This document shows positions 8,879 to 18,085 of a stretch of 64,000 nucleotides of DNA, in pieces. Below the pieces are notes generated by a model. The model worked only from the letters and a program-made list of their open reading frames with translations. It did no database searches and was not told the origin of the DNA. Both the position numbers and the translations under genes were made by a program. Location: NCBI GenBank assembly GCA_944390735.1, contig CALXRL010000021.1:59820-123819 (forward strand). Reading direction: 5' to 3'. The stretch is from an uncultured Victivallales bacterium (GTDB lineage: Bacteria; Verrucomicrobiota; Lentisphaeria; Victivallales; UBA1829). Positions within the stretch are counted from its first letter, which is position 1; every line of letters starts with the position of its first letter.

Positions 8879-9876
8879 GGTCCCGTCGATCCGCGGACAA
8901 TCAGCTTTCCCCGGAAACTGACCGTTTCCCCCCGTGCCAAAGAAGGATCCTCATGGCGTTTCATGATGATTTCCGCCGCGGCTTTTCCCATCTCCCTTGC
9001 CGGAATTTCGAGCGTCGTCAGCGGCGGTATGGTGTATTGCGCAAAGCGGTGATTGTTGAAACAGAGAACGGAGATCTCCTCGGGAATGCGGATCTGCTTC
9101 TTCCAGAGCGCGTGGAGCGCTTCCAGGGCGATCGGAAGATCGTAGGCGACTATGGCGCTTGCCTTTTGTTTCAGAAGAAGACGGATGATCTCCTCCGTGG
9201 AGTGAGTCCGGTCGTCAAAGCCGTTCAGCGCTTCGAGACCATTCCGGCGGCAGAACGCCAGGTACGCCTCCCGGCGGTCCGTGATGCTGGAGTGCGGACG
9301 AAGCTCCGGCGACTGAATCCGGTTGCAGTTCAGATAGCCGATTCGTCGATGCCCGAGCGCAAAAAGATGCTCCATCGCACAGGTCATGTTCCAGAGATCG
9401 TCCGTCATGACGGCGGTGCCGTTTTTCCCGCAGACCCCGTTCAGGACAACATAGGGGACCTCCGATTTCTCCAGCTCTTCCACCTGTTCCGGATCCCGGA
9501 CGTCCGGAACGAGAAAACCCGCCGCCTTCCATGGAGGAAGACGGTAGATCGCTTCCGCCTCCCGGGAGTTGAACAGATAGTGAAAGCGAAAGTGATTTCG
9601 GCTCAGTTCCTCTTCCAGAAAAAAGACCGCGTCACCGACGACCGTTCCCTCCAGCTCCCGGATCGAATACGGAAAGATGAAGGAGATCTGCCGGTTGTTT
9701 TTCATCCGCAGACTGCGGTAGAGCGGATCCGGCGAGAACTGCGTCTCCCGGACCTTCTCCAGAATACGGGCCCGCAGCTCCGGCTTTACCGAAAAGTTCC
9801 GGTCGTATCCGTTGATGACCCGGCTGACCGTGGAATAGGAGATGCCGAGTTCCGCCGCAATCTGTTTCAACGTCAT
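8866..9876 (-). CDS. LacI-family transcriptional regulator
   Basis: 336 residues. The N-terminal helix-turn-helix TLKQIAAELGISYSTVSRVING is a textbook LacI DNA-binding domain; the rest is a periplasmic-binding-protein-like effector domain ending in the LacI-type segment PPLTTLEIPAREMGKAA. It lies 21 bases downstream of the GH36 gene on the same strand, so it probably controls the sugar unit at 9898-13057. The effector is unknown; an alpha-galactoside or its breakdown product would be the natural guess. Confidence 0.92.
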   Translation of the reverse strand: MTLKQIAAELGISYSTVSRVINGYDRNFSVKPELRARILEKVRETQFSPDPLYRSLRMKNNRQISFIFPYSIRELEGTVVGDAVFFLEEELSRNHFRFHYLFNSREAEAIYRLPPWKAAGFLVPDVRDPEQVEELEKSEVPYVVLNGVCGKNGTAVMTDDLWNMTCAMEHLFALGHRRIGYLNCNRIQSPELRPHSSITDRREAYLAFCRRNGLEALNGFDDRTHSTEEIIRLLLKQKASAIVAYDLPIALEALHALWKKQIRIPEEISVLCFNNHRFAQYTIPPLTTLEIPAREMGKAAAEIIMKRHEDPSLARGETVSFRGKLIVRGSTGPYRK

Positions 9877-9897
9877 GGAATGCTGATGCTCCGAAGG

Positions 9898-11856
9898 TCA
9901 GAAGTGGAGTTCCAGCGTGGCCGGAGAGTCCGAATCGAATTCGACGACAAGCAGCGATCCCTCCTGCCGGAACTCCTTCGTTTCCCGGTTGTCGAGCAGA
10001 AGCCGCTTCACGGTCCGCTTGCAGAAGAAGCCGATTTTCCCGCCGGTGCGCACCTCGCAGACCAGTTTGTCCGGGAAATGTTCCACATGCCGGAAAATGG
10101 CCGGAGGAATGTATTTGTCGAGTGCGCCAATGGCAGCCGCCTCATGAATCAGCGGCGCAAAGGTGATCACATCGCACTCTTCCGCGCCGAGTTCGATGGA
10201 TTCGGTCTGGAAGCGTTCCTGTTCGATCGCCGTCTTTCGACGGAAACTGTAGGCGGCAAAGCGGTCGCCCGGCAGATCGTGAATGTCGGATGGCTGATAG
10301 AACGCGTGAAACCGTTCCGGTTCCGTGTCGCAGCAATGGAAGACTCCGAGGAGTCCGCACTCGCCGCTGCGGTTCGTCAGCTTCAGAGGGATATGGTCGT
10401 GCTGCACATCGACCAGCAGACAGTCCTCCGAGGGAAGGGCGGGACGGTCCGGCCGCAGAAGCAGTCCGTTCCGGTCGCAGAATCGGCGGATCATGTCAAA
10501 ATTCTGTTTGCCCGGCACATCGCAGACATAGACCGGTCCTCCGCTCAGCGCGCGGCTCGCCGCATGGAACTCCGCCCCCAGATTGCCGCTCTGGAACATG
10601 TCGTAATCCGGCCAGCAGAAGGTCGAGGCCAGATACGCGTTTTTGGCGTTCACATGAAGGTGATGGTGCTGGGCGGAAAGGCCCCGCTTCGGAAAATAAT
10701 CGTCGGAATTGCGCCAGAGGTTCGAACGCTTCATGTGGAAGAAAATATCCGAGCCGTTCGACATGCAGTGAATCAGCGAGTTGCCGAACCGGGCCGTCGC
10801 GGAGTCCTGAAGCGCCTCAAGATAGGTCCCGACCGTGGTGCAGCGCCCGAGTTTCCCCAGACAGAAATGCGCGCCGAGAGCCCCCTGGTTGTCCACCTTG
10901 AGCAGATCCACTCCCTGGGATTTGAGCTTTTCATGATAGGCATTGAAGAAATCACGGATGCTGTCGGGATGCACCATCCAGTAGGAGTCGCAATGCGGCG
11001 TTCCGTCCGGTTCTGTTCCGGTCACCCTGGAGTTTTCCAGAATCTTGAAGGGGAGAAGCGGACTGGGCACAATTCCCCACCAGTATCCGGCCAGAGTGTG
11101 CCAGACGCCGAAGAAACGGACCTGATATTTTTCTTTCGCCATTTTCACGGTGCCGCCGATTCCGTTCGGAAACTTCTCCGCGACGGCGTCGAAGGAGACC
11201 AGTCTGGTCTCCCTGTTCTTCGAGGTCACCTGCCAGCCGTCGTCGAGAATCAGAAAACCGGGCGTGAAGCCCGCGTCCCGGAAGGAACGCAGTCCCTCTT
11301 CGACTTTCTCTTCCGACACCGTATGATAGAACGCATCCCACGTGCACCATCCGAAATAGTGCAGGAATTCCGGCATCGTTTTCTCCTCCCGCAGGGCAAA
11401 GGTTCCGAAGCGCTCGCTGACCGCCATCATTACGCGATGCACCAGTTCAAACGGATCCGATCCGACGGCCGCCGCCAGAAGCGTCCCCTTCTTCTGCGGA
11501 TTCTCCGCCAGCGTTCCTTCGAAGAAAAGTTCCGTCCTGCCCTGAGCGTTCCCCTGAAGGGTGGCGCGAAGATCCCGGTCGACCAGCGGAAGCAGAAGCA
11601 GATAGCTGCGGTCGGGCAGACGCCCCAGCAGCAGCTGGGTCTGAGTCGGGATCTCTCCCGCCGTTTCTCCATAGGCCGGGACCATCCACCAGATGCTTTT
11701 CATCCGCAGGGCCAGGAAGCGTGTCAGCTCCGGTAGAGTGAAAACCGACGCGATTCCCGATGCCGTCCCCTCCTCCCATGCAAAAGTATAAAAGGTAACA
11801 TGATGAATTTCTTCCGTATTGAACGGAATTTGTCCCGGTTCAAAAATCAGTTCCAT
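9898..11856 (-). CDS. Raffinose synthase/Sip1-like glycoside hydrolase (GH36 group)
   Basis: 652 residues. FGWCTWDAFY, FLILDDGWQ, the nucleophile motif LLKVDNQG and CWPDYDMFQS are the conserved blocks of the seed imbibition/raffinose synthase branch of GH36. Members hydrolyse or transfer alpha-galactosyl groups. There is no signal peptide, so it should act in the cytoplasm on imported oligosaccharide. The ATG at 11856 has a GGAGAAA site; 18 extra upstream in-frame codons lack one. It sits between the ABC ATPase and the LacI regulator in an apparent three-gene operon. Confidence 0.85.
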   Translation of the reverse strand: MELIFEPGQIPFNTEEIHHVTFYTFAWEEGTASGIASVFTLPELTRFLALRMKSIWWMVPAYGETAGEIPTQTQLLLGRLPDRSYLLLLPLVDRDLRATLQGNAQGRTELFFEGTLAENPQKKGTLLAAAVGSDPFELVHRVMMAVSERFGTFALREEKTMPEFLHYFGWCTWDAFYHTVSEEKVEEGLRSFRDAGFTPGFLILDDGWQVTSKNRETRLVSFDAVAEKFPNGIGGTVKMAKEKYQVRFFGVWHTLAGYWWGIVPSPLLPFKILENSRVTGTEPDGTPHCDSYWMVHPDSIRDFFNAYHEKLKSQGVDLLKVDNQGALGAHFCLGKLGRCTTVGTYLEALQDSATARFGNSLIHCMSNGSDIFFHMKRSNLWRNSDDYFPKRGLSAQHHHLHVNAKNAYLASTFCWPDYDMFQSGNLGAEFHAASRALSGGPVYVCDVPGKQNFDMIRRFCDRNGLLLRPDRPALPSEDCLLVDVQHDHIPLKLTNRSGECGLLGVFHCCDTEPERFHAFYQPSDIHDLPGDRFAAYSFRRKTAIEQERFQTESIELGAEECDVITFAPLIHEAAAIGALDKYIPPAIFRHVEHFPDKLVCEVRTGGKIGFFCKRTVKRLLLDNRETKEFRQEGSLLVVEFDSDSPATLELHF

Positions 11857-11953
11857 GATTGCAAATTTCTCCTGCGGATTGCGGGTTGAACAAAAAAGAC
11901 CTGCTGACATGATATGTGTACAGCAGGTCCCGTTTCCGATTCTGCGGGTCCGG

Positions 11954-13057
11954 TCAGACGATCAGAAGTTCCGTCGTCGGATCGAAGATATGAGCTTTGG
12001 AAAGCGAAATGGCAAGTTCCACTTCCATGCCGATGGATGCTTTGCGGTGCGCGTCGATCCGCGCGATGCAGTTGTTCTTTTCCCCGACATCAAGGTAAAG
12101 ATACGTTTCCGCGCCCATCGGTTCCATGACTTCAATTTTTGCACGGATCTTCTGTGCTCCGGCTTCGATTTCCGCCCGGTCGGAGCCGATCTCTTCCGGC
12201 CGGATGCCGAACACGACTTCCTTGCCGATGTAGGGTTCCGCCTTCGCATTCCACTCGGCAGGGATCCGGATGGAGATCGTCATGGTCTTGAAGTAGAGAT
12301 CCGATCCCTCCTTTTCCAGACGGCCGTTGAAGAAGTTCATCGGAGGGGTGCCGATGAAGCCCGCGACAAAGATGTTCGCCGGATTGTCATAAATGTTCAG
12401 CGGCGCATCCACCTGCTGCACGATGCCGTCCTTCATGACGCAGATCCGGTCGCCCATGGTCATGGCTTCGATCTGGTCGTGCGTGACGTAGATCATGGTC
12501 GTTTCGAGGCGGGTGTGGAGTTTGCTGATCTCCGTACGCATCTGCACGCGCATTTTCGCGTCAAGGTTGGAAAGAGGCTCGTCAAAAAGGAAGACCTCGG
12601 GCTTGCGGACGATGGCCCGTCCGACCGCCACACGCTGGCGCTGACCGCCGGAAAGAGCTTTCGGCCGTCTCTGAAGATAGTCATGAATGCCGAGAATATC
12701 CGCCGCCTCGTTCACGCGCTTGTCAATGTCGGCCTTCGGAAGTTTTCTGAGTTTGAGTCCGAATGCGAGATTGTCGTAAACGGTCATATGGGGATAAAGA
12801 GCGTAATTCTGGAACACCATCGCAATATCGCGGTCTTTCGGCGGAACGTTGTTCACCACGCGGTTGCCGATTGTGATGGTTCCCGAACTGATCTCCTCAA
12901 GGCCCGCGATCATTCTCAACGTCGTTGATTTTCCGCAGCCGGAGGGCCCGACCAGAACCATGAACTCCCTGTCTTTGATGTCAAGATCCACATGTTTCAC
13001 GGCGAGAACGCCGCCTTCGTAGACCTTGCATACATCCCGTAAGATTACCTCTGCCAC
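11954..13057 (-). CDS. Sugar ABC transporter ATP-binding protein (MsmK/UgpC/MalK type)
   Basis: 367 residues. Walker A GPSGCGKST, Q-loop MVFQNYALYPHM, signature LSGGQRQRVAVGRA, Walker B VFLFDEPLSNLDAKMR, and the switch His in YVTHDQ, followed by the C-terminal OB-like regulatory domain (FGIRPEEI) of carbohydrate importers. It energises a sugar permease not encoded nearby, so it may serve several transporters. The start is a GTG at 13057 with AAAGGAG upstream; extending the frame gives 39 residues with no ribosome site. A 12-bp palindrome lies 49 bases upstream of the start. Confidence 0.93.
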   Translation of the reverse strand: MAEVILRDVCKVYEGGVLAVKHVDLDIKDREFMVLVGPSGCGKSTTLRMIAGLEEISSGTITIGNRVVNNVPPKDRDIAMVFQNYALYPHMTVYDNLAFGLKLRKLPKADIDKRVNEAADILGIHDYLQRRPKALSGGQRQRVAVGRAIVRKPEVFLFDEPLSNLDAKMRVQMRTEISKLHTRLETTMIYVTHDQIEAMTMGDRICVMKDGIVQQVDAPLNIYDNPANIFVAGFIGTPPMNFFNGRLEKEGSDLYFKTMTISIRIPAEWNAKAEPYIGKEVVFGIRPEEIGSDRAEIEAGAQKIRAKIEVMEPMGAETYLYLDVGEKNNCIARIDAHRKASIGMEVELAISLSKAHIFDPTTELLIV

Positions 13058-13105
13058 TTCCTTGTCTCCTTTTCTGAACCGATCTGTGATGCTGATTGAA
13101 AAAAA

Positions 13106-13117
13106 TTGTTCGAACAA
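13106..13117. promoter_or_regulatory. Palindrome TTGTTCGAACAA, candidate operator upstream of the ABC ATPase gene
   Basis: A perfect 12-bp palindrome 49 bases upstream of the GTG start at 13057. Its TTGTnCGnACAA form resembles operators bound by GntR/LacI hybrids such as AraR; a regulator of that architecture is encoded at 18086-19165. Binding is an inference. Confidence 0.35.
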
Positions 13118-13254
13118 ACTGTCGCGGGATTCTGAATCATGTCGTCCGTTTCCGGAGTCAAACCCTGTATCCAACGAGTCATCGTATTTCTGAAATATAT
13201 GCCCGCATTTCCGGTTTTTCCATTCCGATTTCCGTTTTTTTTCAAAAAAATCGG

Positions 13255-13289
13255 AAAAAAAACGGAGAGCGGTTTTTCTCCGCTCTCCG
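13255..13289 (-). terminator. Rho-independent terminator after the GH42-like gene
   Basis: A hairpin at 13263-13289 with arms CGGAGAGCGG and CCGCTCTCCG is followed, on the minus strand, by eight T residues (13255-13262). It lies 36 bases beyond the stop of the large glycoside hydrolase gene. A second, T/A-rich inverted repeat overlaps the T tract. Confidence 0.8.
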
Positions 13290-13324
13290 GATCGGGATAT
13301 CCCGGAAAGAAGGTCCTTTCCCGT

Positions 13325-16300
13325 TTACGGCTCCTCGACTGTGATGGCGGCTATCGCGGGGACGGCTCCGCTTTGGGCGGAGAGAAGATCCAGCGAACGG
13401 ATCTCCTTCTCCGGATGCGGATTGGTCCAGCGGAAGCACTGCATATTCACCAGATCCTTGACTCCGTTGGAGATCTCGATAGCGATTTTCGCATTCGGGA
13501 TCGGCTCCGCTCCCCACCAGGCGCCGATGTCGCGTCTGCCCAAGACGGGAATTTCCATGCGGGAACCGTCCGCATAGTGAATCCGGTAGGTCAGGACTCT
13601 TCCGTCGCTCTCCCAGCCCATTGTGTGGAGGAAATAGAGCCGTGCGGCTTTTCTGCCGACCGGAATTGCCCGCATCTCCTTCGGGAAATAATCCCGGTTC
13701 GTTCCATAAAGAACGATCACGCCCTTGTTCCCGTTGCCGGCGGGATCGATGATCTCGAACGGAACGCCAGCAAAGCGTCGGCGTCCGAGCGGGATGTCCG
13801 CAAAATCGTTGTTGCCCTGATCGAACCAGCCCCCTTTTCTGTCGCCCGCCACCTCGTCTTTGAAATCCATGTTGACGAACTTCCGCAGGTCGACCGGAAC
13901 GCATTTCGACGTTTTGACATCCCGCCAGATGCGAGCTTGTTCATACTCTTTTCGAAGCTGTGCCTGGGCTGCCCGGAGACGCGCCTCTTTTTTCTCGTCT
14001 TGCTTCCGGAGTTCGCGGAAGGTGGCGTCGAGCTCCGATTGCGAAATGGTTCCGGCTCCGGCGGGGCGTTTGCGTTCCAGCGTGAAAAGCACCCGTTCCT
14101 GCGGCGGAAGAATCCACCGGAAGCCGCGTTTCAAATCCGCGGCGTTCCACTTTTCCGAGCTTCCGTTCAGCACGATCCGCTTCCCGACAACATCATAGAG
14201 ATAAAAACTCCCCGTGTCGTTCACATTCAGACGAATCTCCGCCAGACGGTTGGAGATTTCCCCCATGGCGACCGCAAACAGAAATTTGAAATCACCCCGG
14301 TCGATGATCTGAAGGTCGCTCATCGAGATCGGTTTTCCCGAATCCGCCGGCGCAAGAAAACCGTAGCGTTCGATTCCCTTGGAGAGCAGAAGCTCCGGCA
14401 GTTTTTCCGCTTCCTCCGCATTCAGCCGGAGGAGTCCCGGAATTTCCGGCAGCTCCTTGGAGTATTCATCCATGCGGAAGGCGTTCCGTTCCGCCACGAC
14501 GATTCCTCCGCGTTTCCGGAACGTTTCTATATTCCGGAGCGTTTCCGGGGAAACATAATCCGCCGCGGGGAAGACCAGTGCCCGGATCTCCGGGTCAAGT
14601 CCCTTTGCCAGATCCTCCTCAAAGACGATTTTCAGCGGAATCTGCGCGTGAAGCATCGCCGCATACCACTGTTCCATGCGTTTGTTGAACTTGTATTTCA
14701 GGAACGGAACCATGCGGAGAGTCGGATAGGAATAGAAGACGGCAACCCGCGCCTTCCGCGTCCGCGGGAACGGCAGAATCCGTTCCTTGTACGGTTCCAG
14801 TTCCTGTTGAAAAAGTTGGAACGCCTTGAGTTCGGAGACCGGCCAGTTGTACGGATTCAGCATCGAGGAGGACTTGTAGGAGGGTTTGATGACATTGGCT
14901 TTCGCCTGTTCCATGGTCTTCCAGTCATAGGAGCGTTTGTCCCAGACGTAGGTGTAGTTGGAGGAAACCCCGTGCATGATCTCCATCCAGAGCGAGGTGA
15001 TCATATCCTCCTTCCGGCTTGGAACGCGGATCCCCTGTTCGACTCGCATACAGTAATGCTCGTTGTTGATGACCGGTTTCTTCCCTTTGGCAAGCGCCTG
15101 ATAGAAATCGCAGTTGAACCAGTGCGAGCTGCCGCCGGAGACAACCACGGCCTCCATTTCGTTTCGTGCGGTCAGACTGGTTTTGAACCCGTACATCCAT
15201 CCGCCTTCGATGGCAAGCACATCGAGCACCTCCGCGATTCTGCGATAGTCCATGCCTGTGTGCGCAGGCGGTTTCCCCGCCGCCTGTTCCGTAAAATAGA
15301 CATTCGAACGACGATCGACGCTCCGGATCAGTTCCGTGTATTTTTTCAGAATTTCCGCATACCGATTCGCCGAGAATCTGCACCAGTCCGGCCAGAGTTT
15401 CCGGTACTGCTGGAAATTCGTGACGCGGGCGACCTCCTCGAAATTGTCGAAAATCGTGCCCCAGACCGCGTTGGCTTTCTGAATGGTGCCGTAGCGTTTT
15501 TTCATCCGTTTTGCAAACTCGCGTGCATTGAACCGGCACTGACAGTTGTAGGACGATTCATTGAAGAGCTCATAAACAAAGACGTTGGATCGGTTCTTCA
15601 GCGCGGCCCGGACTCCGCCGAGAAAATAATCCCGGTAATACCGGTCGCCTTCCGGATGCTCCGGACAGAAAGGGATGAATGCGTGCCATTCCCCGTTGCG
15701 CTGATCCAGTTCCTTGTGCTTCCGCGGATCGTCCAGCCGCAGCGCTTCATGAAATCCGAACGCGAAGTCCAGAACCATCGGAATCTCCCGGAATCCTTTG
15801 AAATAAGAGGCGATTTCCTGTTCCGTTTTCCGGAAATTCGCCGGAACGGGCAGTCCATACAGCGCGATTCCGGGCAGGGTGTGTGCGGCGGAGATCTGGG
15901 CGGAATTGAAGCCCATGAAGTCGAACACCTCCTTGCAGGGGCCTTTCCGGTAGGCAATGTGGTCGATCTTCAGCGGATTTGCATTTTTGTTCCAGTCCGT
16001 CCGCGTCTGGTTGTAGATCCAGGGGCCGAGATAAAATTCGGATTTCCCCTGAAAAAACCAGGTCCCGTTTCTGATCTCTGGACGGAGGTATGAATCCTGG
16101 GTGACCACCTTCGGCTCTTCACACTCCTTCCGGTAGGCCTCCGTTTCCGCGGAGACGGCAAACTGCGGCGCCGGCGCCTTCTGCGTGCTCACAATCGACA
16201 GATCGGAGATGGTCAGTTCCCCCGGAGGCAGGGATTCCGGAAATTGCAGGGCAAGTTCCGAAACCGAATTGCTTTTCCCGTCTCGCGGAAGTGAGGTCAA

Positions 16301-17281
16301 GGGGAGTTGATAGCGATATTGTCCGTTTTTCATTTTGACTCCGTTCTGAACGATGATTTTCTTCCTGCCGGAGAGGCCGACCTGGACTTTCAGATTTCTG
16401 GAAAGCTGAAAACAGAGGCTCAGATCCTTTTCCGGAAGCGGGGAAAGATCATAGCGCCGATCCAGCAGATTCGTTCCAATCGAAATTCCTCCCCAGGGAC
16501 TGGTCTTTGACGTCATTTTCAGCTGAATGTCGCGAGTGGTCGACGGGGAGTCTTTGTACCGGAATCCTCCCCATGCATGATATTTCCAGCTGCGCGGAGC
16601 CGGATGAAAGGAAATCCAGGGTGTTCCCGCATCAATTTCTCCTTTCGGCGCTTCCGCGACGGGTCGCGGCGGTTCCGCCGCGGATTCTCCTTTTGCGGGG
16701 GGTGAAACGGTCAGAACGACATCGTCGAAATAGGCTTCCCCTGTGTTATTGAATCCGTTGGCACACCAGAAGGAGGCGAAAATCAGCGAGGGATGTTCCG
16801 GCAGTTTGAGTTTTGTCTGAAGCAGTCCCCAGTCGGTGGGACCGGAGGAGTCGATGGTGGCGGAGGAGGTGTAAACTTTCCTGTCATGCCCGACCACATA
16901 GAATCCGATTCCGACCACCCCGGCGTGCGAAGCCGATACCTGCTTGACCCAGGCGGAAAAATGGAGGATTTTTCCCCCGAGTTTCCGCTGCTTTGCTTCT
17001 TTCCCGCCGATGATGAAGGCCAGAGTATGATTGACCGGCCCCTTGTCGGAATCCTTCAGATGAAGAGAGTATTTCCCGGAATGTTTTTCCCTGTCGGTCC
17101 GTTCGAAGCATTCGAATGCTTTCTGTTTGTCTTTCGGTAGGCTCCAGCGCCAGGCGACGGAGGGGAGATTGTCCTTTTCATTCCAGGTTTCGAATCCCGG
17201 ATTGGTATAAAGATTCTGCTCGGCGCCGCAGAGGGCGCCGGTCAGCCCTCCGAAGAGAAATAAAATGGTTTTGAATTTCAT
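13325..17281 (-). CDS. Large secreted GH42-like glycoside hydrolase with carbohydrate-binding-type domains
   Basis: 1318 residues. A signal peptide (1-19, ending LCGA) is followed by a CBM-like beta-sandwich (about 20-195; NPGFETWNE, AYFDDVVL), a second beta-rich domain, a TIM-barrel region (about 410-860), a GH42-trimerisation-like flavodoxin fold (about 870-1010) and a C-terminal beta domain (about 1110-1318). ELFNESSYNC near residue 573 offers the acid/base Glu and NNEHYC near 740 the nucleophile of clan GH-A. It should cut a beta-glycoside outside the cytoplasm; the substrate is unknown. It starts 24 bases after the pseudopilin gene and ends at a strong terminator. Confidence 0.78.
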   Translation of the reverse strand: MKFKTILFLFGGLTGALCGAEQNLYTNPGFETWNEKDNLPSVAWRWSLPKDKQKAFECFERTDREKHSGKYSLHLKDSDKGPVNHTLAFIIGGKEAKQRKLGGKILHFSAWVKQVSASHAGVVGIGFYVVGHDRKVYTSSATIDSSGPTDWGLLQTKLKLPEHPSLIFASFWCANGFNNTGEAYFDDVVLTVSPPAKGESAAEPPRPVAEAPKGEIDAGTPWISFHPAPRSWKYHAWGGFRYKDSPSTTRDIQLKMTSKTSPWGGISIGTNLLDRRYDLSPLPEKDLSLCFQLSRNLKVQVGLSGRKKIIVQNGVKMKNGQYRYQLPLTSLPRDGKSNSVSELALQFPESLPPGELTISDLSIVSTQKAPAPQFAVSAETEAYRKECEEPKVVTQDSYLRPEIRNGTWFFQGKSEFYLGPWIYNQTRTDWNKNANPLKIDHIAYRKGPCKEVFDFMGFNSAQISAAHTLPGIALYGLPVPANFRKTEQEIASYFKGFREIPMVLDFAFGFHEALRLDDPRKHKELDQRNGEWHAFIPFCPEHPEGDRYYRDYFLGGVRAALKNRSNVFVYELFNESSYNCQCRFNAREFAKRMKKRYGTIQKANAVWGTIFDNFEEVARVTNFQQYRKLWPDWCRFSANRYAEILKKYTELIRSVDRRSNVYFTEQAAGKPPAHTGMDYRRIAEVLDVLAIEGGWMYGFKTSLTARNEMEAVVVSGGSSHWFNCDFYQALAKGKKPVINNEHYCMRVEQGIRVPSRKEDMITSLWMEIMHGVSSNYTYVWDKRSYDWKTMEQAKANVIKPSYKSSSMLNPYNWPVSELKAFQLFQQELEPYKERILPFPRTRKARVAVFYSYPTLRMVPFLKYKFNKRMEQWYAAMLHAQIPLKIVFEEDLAKGLDPEIRALVFPAADYVSPETLRNIETFRKRGGIVVAERNAFRMDEYSKELPEIPGLLRLNAEEAEKLPELLLSKGIERYGFLAPADSGKPISMSDLQIIDRGDFKFLFAVAMGEISNRLAEIRLNVNDTGSFYLYDVVGKRIVLNGSSEKWNAADLKRGFRWILPPQERVLFTLERKRPAGAGTISQSELDATFRELRKQDEKKEARLRAAQAQLRKEYEQARIWRDVKTSKCVPVDLRKFVNMDFKDEVAGDRKGGWFDQGNNDFADIPLGRRRFAGVPFEIIDPAGNGNKGVIVLYGTNRDYFPKEMRAIPVGRKAARLYFLHTMGWESDGRVLTYRIHYADGSRMEIPVLGRRDIGAWWGAEPIPNAKIAIEISNGVKDLVNMQCFRWTNPHPEKEIRSLDLLSAQSGAVPAIAAITVEEP

Positions 17282-17305
17282 AAACCTTCATCCTCGTTTC
17301 TCGAA

Positions 17306-17986
17306 TTAATAGAATGTGACGCTCTTGTTGCTGTTGATGATATAGGCTGTTTCAGATGGTTTGTTCTGAGCCTTTTCATATTGTGGAATGTTGGCCGGAA
17401 GAGTCTGTCCCCGGACATGTCCGTCTGACAGAAGAATGGAGCCTCTTCCGGAATGTCGGTTGGAAATATAGCGGTCATTTGCGTTTGTGTTGTCGAGATA
17501 GGCGTGTTCTCCGTTGTCGGTCAGATAAATTTTCTGGCTGGGCAGATAAATTTTGGAATCCTTGACTCTGTAATCGGGGATTTTGTAAAAATAGAAGCGC
17601 AGAAGACCATTCAGATTTGATGTGTAAAAGTCTCCGGTGACATTGTAGGTCTGTCCCGTTTTCATTCCCTGACGGTCTCCGGAGCGGATTCTCTCCGGTG
17701 CTCCGGGGCAGATGAAGATTTTCTTTGAAAGAGGACTCGTTTTTGTTGTATAGGACTGTGTCCGATGTGTCCAGTCTCCTGCCGGATAGTAGCCGTCCCA
17801 TTCAGAGAGATAGAGGTGAATATAAGTTCCAATCTGCTTTAAATTGCTGAAACAGGTCATTTCCCTTGCCTTTCCTCTTGCTTTTCCCAGTGCTGGAAGG
17901 AGGATAGCAACTAAAATAGCAAGGATTGCAATCACGATCAGAAGCTCTATTAATGTAAATTTCCTGCTCTCTGTTTTTTGTTTCAT
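17306..17986 (-). CDS. Prepilin-type pseudopilin with H-X9-DG motif
   Basis: 226 residues. The N-terminus has a prepilin cleavage/methylation signature, [16 protein letters not shown], giving a type IV-like helix at about 11-31. Near the C-terminus [12 protein letters not shown] is an exact H-X9-DG motif, characteristic of an expanded PVC-bacterial family (DUF1559/TIGR04294-like). These are processed by a prepilin peptidase and displayed on or through the envelope; their role is not established. It has a strong ribosome site (CAGGAGGGACAG) and stands between a GntR-type regulator and the large secreted hydrolase. Confidence 0.9.
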   Translation of the reverse strand: MKQKTESRKFTLIELLIVIAILAILVAILLPALGKARGKAREMTCFSNLKQIGTYIHLYLSEWDGYYPAGDWTHRTQSYTTKTSPLSKKIFICPGAPERIRSGDRQGMKTGQTYNVTGDFYTSNLNGLLRFYFYKIPDYRVKDSKIYLPSQKIYLTDNGEHAYLDNTNANDRYISNRHSGRGSILLSDGHVRGQTLPANIPQYEKAQNKPSETAYIINSNKSVTFY

Positions 17987-18085
17987 GTTCTGTCCCTCCT
18001 GTCTGTTTTAAATAACTCTATGGATTTGTTATGGTTTAAGAACTTTGTGAGTATCGTTCCGCAAATTTGAACCGTAATCATGGTT

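Noticed and set aside
8953..11736. 927-codon plus-strand frame opposite the LacI and GH36 genes
   Set aside because: Antisense to two well-conserved genes and rich in Arg/Gly/Pro without motifs. Similar long shadows at 13139-16093, 42424-44784 and 40997-42745 are rejected for the same reason.
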